Notes under the pieces: generated by a model
Databases searched by the model: none
Told to the model about the DNA's origin: nothing
The model's input: only the letters and a program-made list of their open reading frames with translations
Assembly: GCF_016889705.1 (NCBI RefSeq)
Contig: NZ_CP069526.1
Span: 5,022,001-5,086,000, forward strand
Reading direction: 5' to 3'
Source: Amycolatopsis sp. FDAARGOS 1241
Lineage (GTDB): Bacteria > Actinomycetota > Actinomycetes > Mycobacteriales > Pseudonocardiaceae
Length of the DNA stretch: 64,000 nt
Part shown: piece after piece, positions 9,365 through 18,642 of the stretch
Position numbering within the stretch: position 1 is the stretch's first letter
How the letters are laid out: each line of letters starts with the position of its first letter
Translations under genes and position numbers: made by a program

Positions 9365-10396
9365 TTACTTCTGGAGGAAGGACTGCAGCAAGGCCGTCAC
9401 TTCCTCCGGCCTCTCCTGCGTCACGAAGTGGCCCGAACCCTTCAGGACATGTCCCTCGACGTTCGAAGCGTACGCGCTCCACTGGTCGGCGATGAGTGAA
9501 CCGAAGGAACGCTCACCACCGATCGCGAGGATGGGCATCTTCAGCTTGCCCTGAGCCAGGAATTCCTTGTTCTGCTGAACATCTGTGCGGAATCCACGGT
9601 AGATACTCAAATTGGCCGTCAGGCGGCCGGGCTGCTTCAGGAAGTGGGCGTAGTAGTTGAAGTCCGACTCCGTGAACGGCGACTTGTCGCCCGCCACGTA
9701 CTCCAGCATCAAGTCGTGGACGAGGTCGCGCTCGTGACCGGCGATCAGCTTTTCCGCGAGGGGCAACTGGAAAAAGCCGAAGTGCCACGCCGTGGGCTGG
9801 GCTGGGTCGGCGTTGAGCACGGGGAAGTGGTAAAAGCTCTCATCCGGAATGGGGGCTTCCATCACGGCCATGCTCCGCACTTCCGACCGGAATTGCGCCC
9901 CGTAGGCGTAGGCGACCACCTCACCGAGATCGTGGGCGATGACCTGGACGCCGTTGTTGAGCTTGAGCTGCGTCAGCAGCTGATGCACGTCCCTCGCCAA
10001 CTGCGCTGCATCGTAACCACTCTTGGTGATCCCGGACTCCCCGGCACCACGCATGTCGACGGCGATCACGGTGTGGTTCTTGGCGAGCGGAACCATCTGC
10101 TGCCGCCACTCGGACCAATCCTCGGGGAACCCGTGGATCATTACCAAAGGCGAACCTTTGCCACCCACCACGTAGTGCATGCGGAAGCCGTTCACTTCCT
10201 CATACTTGGACTGAAAACCAGCAGGCGGTTGAGATTGCGGGTAAGGCGATAGTGACTGTGCCGCCACGGTGGCATGCTCGTCGTTGCCACCTCGTGCTGC
10301 GGAGCTCGAAGTAGCGGAAATCACGAGGAGGATGGCTGCCAAAGCCGCAATGAACGCGAAAGGTCTGTTGACCTTTCCTATTTTGATGCCCATCAT
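9365..10396 (-). CDS. Exported alpha/beta hydrolase, epoxide hydrolase/dehalogenase type
   Basis: 343 residues. An N-terminal signal peptide or anchor is visible: basic start, then FAFIAALAAILLVISATSSSAA at about residues 13-34, followed by a linker to residue 60. The mature domain has the HGFPEDW oxyanion motif at 88-94, Asp156 in HDLGE as nucleophile (the HDxG form typical of epoxide hydrolases and haloalkane dehalogenases rather than Ser) and the catalytic His323 in GSGHFV. The cap contains the Tyr-rich FNYYAHF. It probably acts outside the cell on an epoxide or halide. Two consecutive ATG codons lie just after GCAGGAG; either may be used. Confidence 0.88.
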   Translation of the reverse strand: MMGIKIGKVNRPFAFIAALAAILLVISATSSSAARGGNDEHATVAAQSLSPYPQSQPPAGFQSKYEEVNGFRMHYVVGGKGSPLVMIHGFPEDWSEWRQQMVPLAKNHTVIAVDMRGAGESGITKSGYDAAQLARDVHQLLTQLKLNNGVQVIAHDLGEVVAYAYGAQFRSEVRSMAVMEAPIPDESFYHFPVLNADPAQPTAWHFGFFQLPLAEKLIAGHERDLVHDLMLEYVAGDKSPFTESDFNYYAHFLKQPGRLTANLSIYRGFRTDVQQNKEFLAQGKLKMPILAIGGERSFGSLIADQWSAYASNVEGHVLKGSGHFVTQERPEEVTALLQSFLQK

Positions 10397-11237
10397 TCTC
10401 CTGCTTGGAGTCGGTACTCGTTACGCGTCACCAGACGCACAGGACAGTGAAGCGACCCAGCCGGCCATGCACTGTCGCGCAAGGGATCGGCCGGATGGAG
10501 GACCTGCAGTCGGAGCATGCTCCCCTCTCCCGTTGGTTCACCTGAAGGCTGGAGCCGGTCGCCAGCCGATACCCCACTTCAACCCGATCGAGCTACGAGA
10601 CTTCAACCCGATCGAGTTCTGACCCGGTGGATCGCTTCAGAGAGTGAGCGCCTGGCGCGCGCAACTTCTTACCCTCCAAACCTCTGGGTGGCCGAACCGG
10701 CCCGCCTCGGCCACCGCGCGTGGCCCAGACCGTCACCCCGGGGCCCCGACAGTCGTACGTGACGTTCGGGCCCGGTGCCGGCGTACCGCGCCCCGCTGGA
10801 GACAAGCGGACGATCATCTGCGCGAGCCCATCATGACCAAGCCGTCCGCCACGCCGCCACGCCGCCACTGTGGAGTTGCGCCCCACGACTACGACCTCGC
10901 GTCCTGCCGAGGCCGAATGGGTAAGCCGCGAGCTAACTGAATGACAATCATCTGCCAGCCTGGGCAACGGCCGTCCAGAGCGGTGAGTTGTCACAACCCG
11001 CGCGAAACACCCAATGGCGGACGCGGCATATGCGACATTCGCGATCTAGAGATTGGTTCCACCTGACCGCGCCAACGGTATGCAGCGGGAAGCTCTGACA
11101 CACCCGCAGGCCTTGCGGTAGCCGCTCGCACACACCGAGCCTGCGCGACTCGTCGACCAGGCCGGGCACATGACCGAGCTGCCTGCCGAGCCTTTCGATG
11201 TCCTGCTCAAGGCTGCGTGATTCGCGACCCGGAGACC
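10397..11237. other. Degraded or non-coding stretch
   Basis: No complete gene. It holds a 17-base direct repeat (10576 and 10600). At 10948-11220 the minus strand has a coherent reading (QDIERLGRQLGHVPGLVDES... then RECRICRVRHWVF) ending in TGA at 10948 with fair codon bias; it may be the 3' end of an unidentified gene cut at about 11230, where the reading becomes the antisense of a quinone-oxidoreductase fragment. Confidence 0.35.
10576..10616. repeat. 17-bp direct repeat, 24-bp period
   Basis: ACTTCAACCCGATCGAG occurs at 10576-10592 and again at 10600-10616 with seven bases between. It lies in non-coding sequence upstream of the hydrolase gene. It could be a regulator site or a small duplication; nothing else supports either. 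Confidence 0.6.
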
Positions 11238-11445
11238 TACCGCCGCCAGGCCCGCCGGCGGTGTCGGGTCGATCGCCGTGCAGCTGGCCCGACAAGCCGG
11301 CGCACACGTGATAGGCACGGGCCGCAACGCGGACCGGGATCGGGCGCTGAAGCTCGGCGCCGACACGTTTCTCGAGCTGCGTTCCGAACGGCTCGAACGC
11401 GTCGGTGAGGTCGACGTGATCGGCGACGAGGTCCTCGCCAAGTGA
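11238..11445 (+). pseudogene. MDR-family quinone oxidoreductase, internal fragment
   Basis: About 65 residues of the NADP-binding domain of a zinc-independent medium-chain dehydrogenase/reductase: AGGVGSIAVQLARQAGAHVIGT, then ADRDRALKLGADTFLELRSERLE and EVDVIGDEVLAK before TGA at 11443-11445. Family members continue for another 100 residues and start about 140 residues earlier; neither end is present. A relic flanked by unrelated sequence. Confidence 0.7.
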
Positions 11446-12109
11446 GTGCGCAGCGGACGCCTTCGACCGATCATCGGCACTGTAGTCACTTGATGAGACA
11501 CGCGCCGCGTTCGCCTCGGGCGTGCGCACCTCCCGGCGAGACGATTATCCGAGTCACCGAAGACCCGGCGCCCGCCGGTTCGGGGAAGTCGTCGCCGAAG
11601 CGCGCCGCCGACCACTCACCGCGCTTGGCGGTGTGCGGTGGAGACGGTGACCTCGGCGATGAGCCGCGACAGGGGCTCTCCAGCACGACGTCGACACCCT
11701 CGGCGGAGCGACGGCCCGTACGCGCGCCGAGATCACGGCACATCACTGACCTACGCCACATCGTAAAAGTCGCTTTTTTAGACCGAGCACGTATGCGCAG
11801 AGGAACGCCTGACGGTGCCGGTGCGGCGCCACGACCGCGCCGGGCGGGAAGTCGACGATCGCCGAGGTGAACGTCCGGCCCTGGACATCCGGCAGCGGCT
11901 GTCGGATCAGGTGTTCGGCGGGAGGCCGTGGCTCCTACCGGCACCGAGAACGCCAGGCACTTGCGGTGATCCGCGATCAGACCGTGCGTACAGGCCGCCC
12001 ACCGGCGACGCACCGCATCGCCCGCCTGGGCGGAACCGTTCACGAACTTGCGCGAGCAGGTTGACAAGCGTAGGCAACAGGGGAATCCGACCGTAAGTGG
12101 AGGTGTCGG
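11446..12109. other. Upstream region of the hybrid kinase
   Basis: No gene recognised. The last 50 bases are conserved with the leader of the decayed kinase copy (the GTAGGCAA block, then GTGGAGGTGTCGGATGGGG), including the ribosome binding site, so the promoter or leader of the kinase lies here. Confidence 0.5.
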
Positions 12110-15100
12110 ATGGGGTTGGGCCAAGGCCCGCCAGTCGGGGCCGAAGTTCTGCATGAGAGCGCGCGCACGCGGGTGACGCGGGTGTACCTGCCAGGGGGCA
12201 CCGTCGTGCGCAAGGAGCCGCTCGGACCCGACCGGCAGCAGCGGTTGCGGCACGAGGTGACGATCCTGGAGCGGCTGCGCGGTGCCGACGGAGTCGCGCA
12301 GCTGGTGGACGCGCCAGGCGAGCCGGGTTCGATCATGGTTGCCGACGCCGGTGGGGCCACCCTGGCCGAGTCGGCCAAACCGCTGGCCGTGGACGAACTC
12401 ATCCGGCTGGGCATCAAGCTGGCTGAGGCGGTGGCGGGTATGCACCGCCGCGGAGTACTGCATCGGGACATCACTCCGGCCAACATCGTGGTGTCCCGCG
12501 ACGGTGTTCCTTGCCTGGTGGACTTTGCGTTGGCGATGTCGTTGGCCGAGATCCGTCCCGAGTTCACCCATCACAGCGAGATCGTCGGGTCGCTGGCCTA
12601 TCTCGCCCCGGAGCAGACCGGGCGCACCGGCCGGTCGGTGGATCAGCGGGCTGACCTGTACTCCTTGGGCGCGACGCTGTACGAGCTGGGGACGGGCGCG
12701 CCCCCGTTCGGCTCCGGCGACCCGCTGCGCCTCACTCATGATCACCTGGCCCGGGTGCCGGTGGCGCCTGCCGAGGTGAACCCGGCCGTGCCGGGAGCGC
12801 TGTCCGAGATCGTCATGCACCTGCTGGAGAAGGAACCCGACCACCGCTACCAGACCGCGGAGGGTCTCGCCCACGACCTGGCACAGGTGCGTGACGCCCA
12901 GGCAGGTCGGGTGCCGGCCCGGGTCCACGTCGGCGAGCACGATTTTCCGCCGCGACTGCTGCCGCCTTCGCACCTGGTGGGCCGTGAGGCCGAGGTGGCG
13001 GCGCTGGAGGCGGCGTTCGAGGAGGCGCTGACGGGCCGGTGCCGGGGGGTGCTGGTCAGTGGCGCGCCCGGGGTGGGAAAGACGGTGCTGGTGGACCAGC
13101 TGCGGCCGGCGGTGACGAGCCGGGACGGCTGGTTCGTGGCCGGCAAGTTCGACCAGTACCGGCAGGATCTGGAGTTCAGCGCGGCTGTCCAGGCGTTCCG
13201 CGCGCTGGGCCGGTTGTTGCTGGCCGAGCCGGAGGACCAGTTGGCCGAGGTCCGCGAACGGATCGTCGAGACGGTCGGGCCGAACGCAGGCCTGTTGACC
13301 GCTGTGGTGCCGGAGTTCGCCGCGCTGCTGGGTGCGCCACCGGACGCGGGGGATCCGCTGACCGCGCAGGCGCGGACGCAGCAAACCGGTGTGCAGGTGC
13401 TGCGGGCAGTGGCCTCGCGGAAACGGCCGGTGGTGGTGTTCCTCGACGATCTCCAGTGGGGTGGGCGCACGCCACTCGGCTTCGTCGATCTCCTGCTGTC
13501 CGAGGATCCGGTCGAGGGCCTGTTACTGGTGGGCGCCTACCGCAACGGAGAAGTGGATGCGGCCCATCCGCTGACCGGGCTGCTGTCCCGATGGCGCGAG
13601 CAGGCCGGCGTGCGCCGGGTGGGGCTGGACAACTTGACGGTCCCGAGTCTGGTCACCATGGTGGCGGAGATGCTGCACGCGGAGCGGCCGGCGGCGGCCG
13701 GCCTGGTCGACGTGATCAACGAACGCACGTCCGGCAATCCGTACGAGACGGTCGAGTTGCTCAACGCGCTACGCCACGACGGGATGCTGACCGCGACAGC
13801 CACCGGGTGGCAGTGGAACAACACGGTCGCGCGGGATCACCTGGGTCAGTCCGACGTCGCCCGCCTCTTGTCGGCCCGCGTCGGCGCGATGCCGGCGCCG
13901 TCCCGCGCGCTGGTCGAGGCTATGGCGTGTTTGGGCGGGCGTGCCGAGACAAGCCTGCTGCAGACCGCCACCGCCGCATCGGCAGGTCTGGTGGAGCAGC
14001 GACTGACCCACGCCCTCGACGACGGCCTCCTCGTGGTCGAGCCCGGGTCGCCTGAGCGCGTGCGGTTTCGCCACGACCGCATCCGTGAGGTCATCCTGGA
14101 CGGGCTGGCGCCGCGGCAGCGACGCACCGTGCAACTGGCCATGGCACGGCGCCTGTCCGGAGTGCCGGAGCTGTTCGCGGTGGCCGCCGAGCAGTACCTG
14201 CCGGTAATCGACGCCGTCACTGACGCGGCCGAGCGACAGCGCGTGGTGGGACTGCTGCGGCGCGCCACCGACCAAACATTGCTGACCGGCGACCACGCGC
14301 TGGCGAACGCGCTGCTTGCCGCCGCACTACGGCTGATCGATCCGGGCGAGATCACCACGCTGGTCGAGTTACACACCGCCCGCCACACCGCCCTCTTCAG
14401 CCTCGGGCGGCTGGAGGAGGCAGACGAGGAGTACCGCACGATCGAGCGGCTGTGCACCACCGCGTTGGACCGCGCGGACGCGAGAGCGGTCCAGCTTCGC
14501 AGCCTCGCCCACCGCAACCGATACGCGGAGGCGATCAGCCTCGGGCTGGACTCGCTGCGCGAACTCGGGGTCACCGTGCCGGCAGCGGACAAGCTCCCGG
14601 CCGAACTGGACCGGCAGTTCACCTATCTGCACCGGTGGCTGGAGCACACCGAGGCCGCCGACGACCTGTCCCGATCGGAGCTCACCGACCCAGCACTCCT
14701 CGCCGCGGCCCGCGTGATCACGGCGCTGCTACCAGCGGCCTACCACGCTGCTGACCTCGCGTCGTACGGCTGGCTGAGCCTCGAGGCGGTGCGGATCTGG
14801 CTTGAGCACGGCCCCGCCACGATCCTGCTCGGCCCGGCCGGCACCGGCGCCTTCGCCGCGGCGGTGCTGCGCTCCGACAACGCCACCGGGTACCGGGCAG
14901 TGCGGCGAGTCCTCACACTCGCCGAGGCCAGCGGCCGCGAGCCCGACACCTCGCAGGTGCGCCACCGGTTCGCTCTCGTGGCCTGCTGGTTCGAGCCGAT
15001 CGAGAATGGTGTCCAAGCAGCTCAGCAGGCTCGCGATGGTTTGATCGCCGGGGGCGATCTGACGCTCGCCGGCCAAACCTACGGCCCGACCGGGTACTAC

Positions 15101-17038
15101 CTGCTGGACTGCGCGCCGACACTCGACGCCTACGCCGAGGACGTGGAGGCGGGGCTGGCCTTTGCGCATCGAACCGGCAACGAACAGGCCGTCCAGTGGC
15201 TCGACAGCTACCAACGGCTGGCACGTGTGCTGCGCGGCGAGGTGTCCGGCGCGGCCGGTTCGTTGATCCCCGACCGGTACGCCGACCCTCCCCAGGCGCT
15301 TCTCCACGCACACCTCAACGGCACGATCGCCGCCGCCATCCTGGGCGACCAGGCCGATCTGGAGCGGCACACCGCGGCGGCGATGCCGCTGCTGCCGTCC
15401 GCCCACGGCATCTATCCGATCGCCGTGGCCCGTCTCCTGCGCGGGCTTGCCCTCGCCGCACGGGTGCGCGCCGTCGACGGTACCGAGCGCGATGGACTGC
15501 TGTCCGAATTGGACGAGGTGACGCGGTGGCTGGCCGCCCGCGCCGCGGACGCACCGGACAACTTTCTTCACCTGCTGCGGCTGCTCGAGGCCGAGCGGGC
15601 CTGGGCGCAGGCCGACTTCCGCGCCGCCGTCGGGGCCTTCGACGCCGCCTGCCTCGAAGCCGCACGGCGTCAGCGCCCCTGGCACCGGGCCCTCATCGCC
15701 GAACGCGCGGCCCGCTTCCACCTCCACCACGGCGACGAACATGCCGGCTACGGGCTGCTCGCCCAGGCCCGGCTGCAGTACGCCGCGTGGGGGGCGACCG
15801 CCAAGGTCGCCCAGCTGGACTGGGCCTACCCCACCCTGCGGCCGCCTGCCGACGCGACAGAGGGGCCCGCTGATCTTCTGAGCCAGCCGGCCACGGTCAC
15901 GACGGGAACACTCGACCTTCTCGGCATTCTGTCCGCGTCGCAGGCGCTGAGCTCCGAGACCACCATCGAACGCCTGCACGCCCGTGTGGTCGAGGTGCTC
16001 AGCGCGATGACCGGCGCCACCGCCGTAAACTTGCTGCTGCGGAGCGAGATCCACCAGGAATGGCGGCTACCGACTCCAGGGCGCGACTCCGGCACCGCTC
16101 CGATCACCGGCACCGGGCACGAACAGCCGGTTCCCATGTCGGTGCTGCGCTACGTCCGGCGCACCGTCGAACCGCTGGTCGTGGACGACGCCACCCGTGA
16201 CGATCGCTTCGCCCGCGACCCCTACTTCGCCGACGTCGGCTGCTGCTCGCTGCTCGCTCTCCCAGTCGTCAGCCGCGGCAACCTGCGGGCGGTGTTGCTG
16301 CTGGAGAACCGGCTCATCCGGTCCGCGTTCACCGCCGCCCGGCTGGATGCCGTGAAGCTCATCGCCGGCCAGCTGGCCGTCTCCCTGGACAACGCCCAGC
16401 TCTACTCCGAGCTGACCTCCTCGCGCGCACGGATCGTCGCCACCGCCGACCAAACCCGCCGACGCATCGAGCGGGACCTGCATGACGGCGCCCAGCAGCG
16501 ATTGGTCTTCCTGGCCCTCCGGGCCCAAGAGGCCAAGGCAGTGGCGCCGCCCGAGGCCGGCAACCTGGCCGCGCAGCTGGACGACCTCACCGCCGAGGCG
16601 AACAGCGCACTCGACGAGCTGCGCGAACTCTCCCACGGCATCCACCCCGCGATCCTCACCGACGGCGGAATACACCCCGCACTCAAATCACTGGCCCGCC
16701 GCTGCACCGTCCCGGTCGAGCTCACCGTGCAGGCCGGCCAGCGGCTCCCTGAGCAGACTGAGATCACCGCCTACTACATCGTGGCCGAAGCACTGACCAA
16801 TTCAGCCAAACACGCCCAGGCATCGGTCGTCACCGTCGACGTCGAAGCCGACGACGCGATCCTGCGAGTCCGCGTCCGCGACGACGGCCGCGGCGGCGCC
16901 GACCTCGCCGGCGGATCCGGCCTGGTCGGGCTGAAGGACCGGGCCGAGGCGCTCGGCGGCCGCCTCTCCGTGCAGACCTCCCCCGGCGCAGGCACCACCG
17001 TGCAAGCCGAACTCCCGCTGAACCGCGACCCTTGCTAA
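12110..17038 (+). CDS. Hybrid Ser/Thr protein kinase - STAND ATPase - GAF - histidine kinase
   Basis: 1642 residues, intact. Domains in order: Ser/Thr kinase at about 10-260 (Lys35; HRDITPAN with Asp120 and Asn125; DFA instead of DFG at 138-140; YLAPEQ near 164); AAA/STAND-type ATPase with Walker A GAPGVGKT at 318-325 and Walker B VVVFLDDLQW; a long helical TPR-like region to about 1255; GAF domain about 1265-1440; NarL-type HisKA_3 dimerisation domain with His1458 in RDLHDGAQQR; HATPase with Asn1564 (EALTNSAKHAQ) and DDGRGG, GSGLVGLKDR. The architecture resembles the HstK-type trifunctional kinases of cyanobacteria. No membrane segment is seen, so it is cytoplasmic. No response regulator is adjacent. 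The ATG at 12110 follows GGAGG by six bases. Confidence 0.9.
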   Translation: MGLGQGPPVGAEVLHESARTRVTRVYLPGGTVVRKEPLGPDRQQRLRHEVTILERLRGADGVAQLVDAPGEPGSIMVADAGGATLAESAKPLAVDELIRLGIKLAEAVAGMHRRGVLHRDITPANIVVSRDGVPCLVDFALAMSLAEIRPEFTHHSEIVGSLAYLAPEQTGRTGRSVDQRADLYSLGATLYELGTGAPPFGSGDPLRLTHDHLARVPVAPAEVNPAVPGALSEIVMHLLEKEPDHRYQTAEGLAHDLAQVRDAQAGRVPARVHVGEHDFPPRLLPPSHLVGREAEVAALEAAFEEALTGRCRGVLVSGAPGVGKTVLVDQLRPAVTSRDGWFVAGKFDQYRQDLEFSAAVQAFRALGRLLLAEPEDQLAEVRERIVETVGPNAGLLTAVVPEFAALLGAPPDAGDPLTAQARTQQTGVQVLRAVASRKRPVVVFLDDLQWGGRTPLGFVDLLLSEDPVEGLLLVGAYRNGEVDAAHPLTGLLSRWREQAGVRRVGLDNLTVPSLVTMVAEMLHAERPAAAGLVDVINERTSGNPYETVELLNALRHDGMLTATATGWQWNNTVARDHLGQSDVARLLSARVGAMPAPSRALVEAMACLGGRAETSLLQTATAASAGLVEQRLTHALDDGLLVVEPGSPERVRFRHDRIREVILDGLAPRQRRTVQLAMARRLSGVPELFAVAAEQYLPVIDAVTDAAERQRVVGLLRRATDQTLLTGDHALANALLAAALRLIDPGEITTLVELHTARHTALFSLGRLEEADEEYRTIERLCTTALDRADARAVQLRSLAHRNRYAEAISLGLDSLRELGVTVPAADKLPAELDRQFTYLHRWLEHTEAADDLSRSELTDPALLAAARVITALLPAAYHAADLASYGWLSLEAVRIWLEHGPATILLGPAGTGAFAAAVLRSDNATGYRAVRRVLTLAEASGREPDTSQVRHRFALVACWFEPIENGVQAAQQARDGLIAGGDLTLAGQTYGPTGYYLLDCAPTLDAYAEDVEAGLAFAHRTGNEQAVQWLDSYQRLARVLRGEVSGAAGSLIPDRYADPPQALLHAHLNGTIAAAILGDQADLERHTAAAMPLLPSAHGIYPIAVARLLRGLALAARVRAVDGTERDGLLSELDEVTRWLAARAADAPDNFLHLLRLLEAERAWAQADFRAAVGAFDAACLEAARRQRPWHRALIAERAARFHLHHGDEHAGYGLLAQARLQYAAWGATAKVAQLDWAYPTLRPPADATEGPADLLSQPATVTTGTLDLLGILSASQALSSETTIERLHARVVEVLSAMTGATAVNLLLRSEIHQEWRLPTPGRDSGTAPITGTGHEQPVPMSVLRYVRRTVEPLVVDDATRDDRFARDPYFADVGCCSLLALPVVSRGNLRAVLLLENRLIRSAFTAARLDAVKLIAGQLAVSLDNAQLYSELTSSRARIVATADQTRRRIERDLHDGAQQRLVFLALRAQEAKAVAPPEAGNLAAQLDDLTAEANSALDELRELSHGIHPAILTDGGIHPALKSLARRCTVPVELTVQAGQRLPEQTEITAYYIVAEALTNSAKHAQASVVTVDVEADDAILRVRVRDDGRGGADLAGGSGLVGLKDRAEALGGRLSVQTSPGAGTTVQAELPLNRDPC

Positions 17039-17559
17039 CAGGTCGAGCGGTCGCCGCAGCAGACCGCGTTGCCGCTGTTCCTCAGCGCGGCGACGCCGCC
17101 CGGGCAACCGTGTGAGCTGCAGATCTATTTGATCACACTCGAGATCGGCATTCCATGGGTGTGGGGGCGGCTGCAACTGAGGGCGGCCACGGACTCGCAG
17201 CGGCGGCTGGTGGCCAGTGTTGCGCGTCGGGCGCGATGGTGCCGATCGAGGACCGGCCGGTGCGCGCTCTGCCGCCCTGGACCGAACCCCTCGCCCGCGC
17301 TGGCGCGAGATCAAGGACACCCGTCGACAAGCAGGCGCCTGGACCGCGAGAATCAAAGGGACTACAAGGACCACAAATTCACAGGGTCGAACTGGGCACG
17401 TTCATGCGTAATCGAGGGCAGTGCAGCCCCTGAACTGGACGTTGTAGTCCGGACATATGGCTAGAGTTCCTGGTGAGCCTTCGGCTACGGCCGAATTGCC
17501 ATCCGATGTCACCGCCACCGACATGGACATCAGATGATCAAGAACCCACAGGAGTTTGA
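17039..17559 (+). other. Intergenic region with candidate operator before the LLM oxidoreductase
   Basis: About 520 bases without a gene. It contains a GTGCAG-N5-GAACTGGAC element at 17421-17440, shared with the promoters of the GlxA-type regulator and the HD hydrolase. At 17541-17549 AACCCACAG, just before the start codon, also recurs in those promoters. Confidence 0.5.
17421..17440 (+). promoter_or_regulatory. Candidate operator, site A of three
   Basis: GTGCAG, five bases, GAACTGGAC. Related sites lie at 20128-20147 and, on the minus strand, 23131-23153. This one is about 120 bases upstream of the LLM oxidoreductase start. It is a sequence match only; binding is inferred. Confidence 0.4.
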
Positions 17560-18411
17560 ATGAAGATCGGTATCGGCCTGCCCAACCAGGTGCGGAATGT
17601 CAATCCCGCCGTGATTCCCGCCTGGGCTGCTCGGGCCGAGCAGGCCGGTTTCTCGACGCTGGGCACCTTCGGCCGGATCGCCTACCCGGGTGTCATGGAC
17701 ACGGTCGCCTTGGCAACGGCTGCGGGGGCGACGAGGACCGTCGGTCTGCTCAGTGCGGTACTGCTCGGCCCGGTATGGCCCGCGACCCTGCTGGCCAAGG
17801 AGATCGCGAGCATCGACGGTGTGTCCGGCGGTCGCCTTACCGTCGGCGTCGGCGTCGGCTTGCGCGAGGACGACTTTGTCGCGGATGGCTTCGGCGCGCG
17901 GGGACGCGGTAGGCGGTTCGATCGGGATCTGGAGATCTACCGCGACGTGTGGCGCGGGGCGAACGTGGGCGGCGACCTCAACCCGGCCGTTCCGCAGGGC
18001 ACCCGCGAAGTGCCGCTGATGTTCGGTGCCGCTTCGCCGGTCGCCCTCGAGCGAATGGCACGCTGGGGCGAGGGTTACATCGGTCCGGCCGTGCCTGCGT
18101 CGATGGTCGCGCAGCCGTTCGAGGCCGCCCGCGCTGCCTGGCGGGATGCGGGCCGCGAGGGCTCGCCGCGACTGGTCGGCCTCGCGTATTTCACGCTTGG
18201 CGACACCGAACTGGGCCGCGCGAACATCGACGACTACTACTCGGTCACACCCGAGTACGCAGGCCTCGTGGTGAGCGGGACCGCCACCACCGCTGACACA
18301 GTGCGGGAAGCCGCCAAGCAGTACGACGAGCTGGGCGCCGACGAGGTGATCTTCATCCCGGGCACGGACGAGTTGGCCGAGCTGGCCCGGCTCGCCGACA
18401 TCGTCTTCTGA
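17560..18411 (+). CDS. LLM class F420-dependent oxidoreductase
   Basis: 283-residue luciferase-like TIM barrel. It starts MKIGIGLPNQ and shows SGGRLTVGVGVGLREDDFVADGF, the family's conserved glycine-rich strand and loop, then GRGRRFDRDLEIYRDVW and a late AKQYDELGADEVIFIPGTDELAELARLADI. Such proteins transfer hydride from reduced F420 (or FMNH2) to small organic substrates. The ATG at 17560 has AGGAG at five bases. It is followed by a hairpin and a convergent membrane protein gene. A shared promoter motif suggests co-regulation with the GlxA-type regulator gene. Confidence 0.9.
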   Translation: MKIGIGLPNQVRNVNPAVIPAWAARAEQAGFSTLGTFGRIAYPGVMDTVALATAAGATRTVGLLSAVLLGPVWPATLLAKEIASIDGVSGGRLTVGVGVGLREDDFVADGFGARGRGRRFDRDLEIYRDVWRGANVGGDLNPAVPQGTREVPLMFGAASPVALERMARWGEGYIGPAVPASMVAQPFEAARAAWRDAGREGSPRLVGLAYFTLGDTELGRANIDDYYSVTPEYAGLVVSGTATTADTVREAAKQYDELGADEVIFIPGTDELAELARLADIVF

Positions 18412-18450
18412 TCCGCACTACCTCGAGGTCAACGGAGTTCGGCATCTCGT

Positions 18451-18490
18451 GGTTCCCTGGTCGTTGACCTACAACGAAATTCAGGGAACC
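18451..18490. terminator. Bipartite hairpin between convergent genes
   Basis: GGTTCCCTG pairs with CAGGGAACC (18451-18459 with 18482-18490); inside it TCGTTG pairs with CAACGA (18461-18466 with 18472-18477) around a five-base loop. Fifteen base pairs with a small internal asymmetry, 40 bases after the LLM gene stop and before the convergent membrane gene. Probably a bidirectional terminator; no U-tract is evident. Confidence 0.6.
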
Positions 18491-18642
18491 CGTTCACCGA
18501 GCCTCACCAGGCGGGCTGAAGGCCGATGGACATCATCTTGGGACGGCCCGGTGAGCCCTCTGGCCACAGTTCGTCGAACCGGAGCTTCAGGTCGTCGAGA
18601 AACAGTTCGATCCAGCAGGGGGCGACGCTGGGCCAGGTGGAC

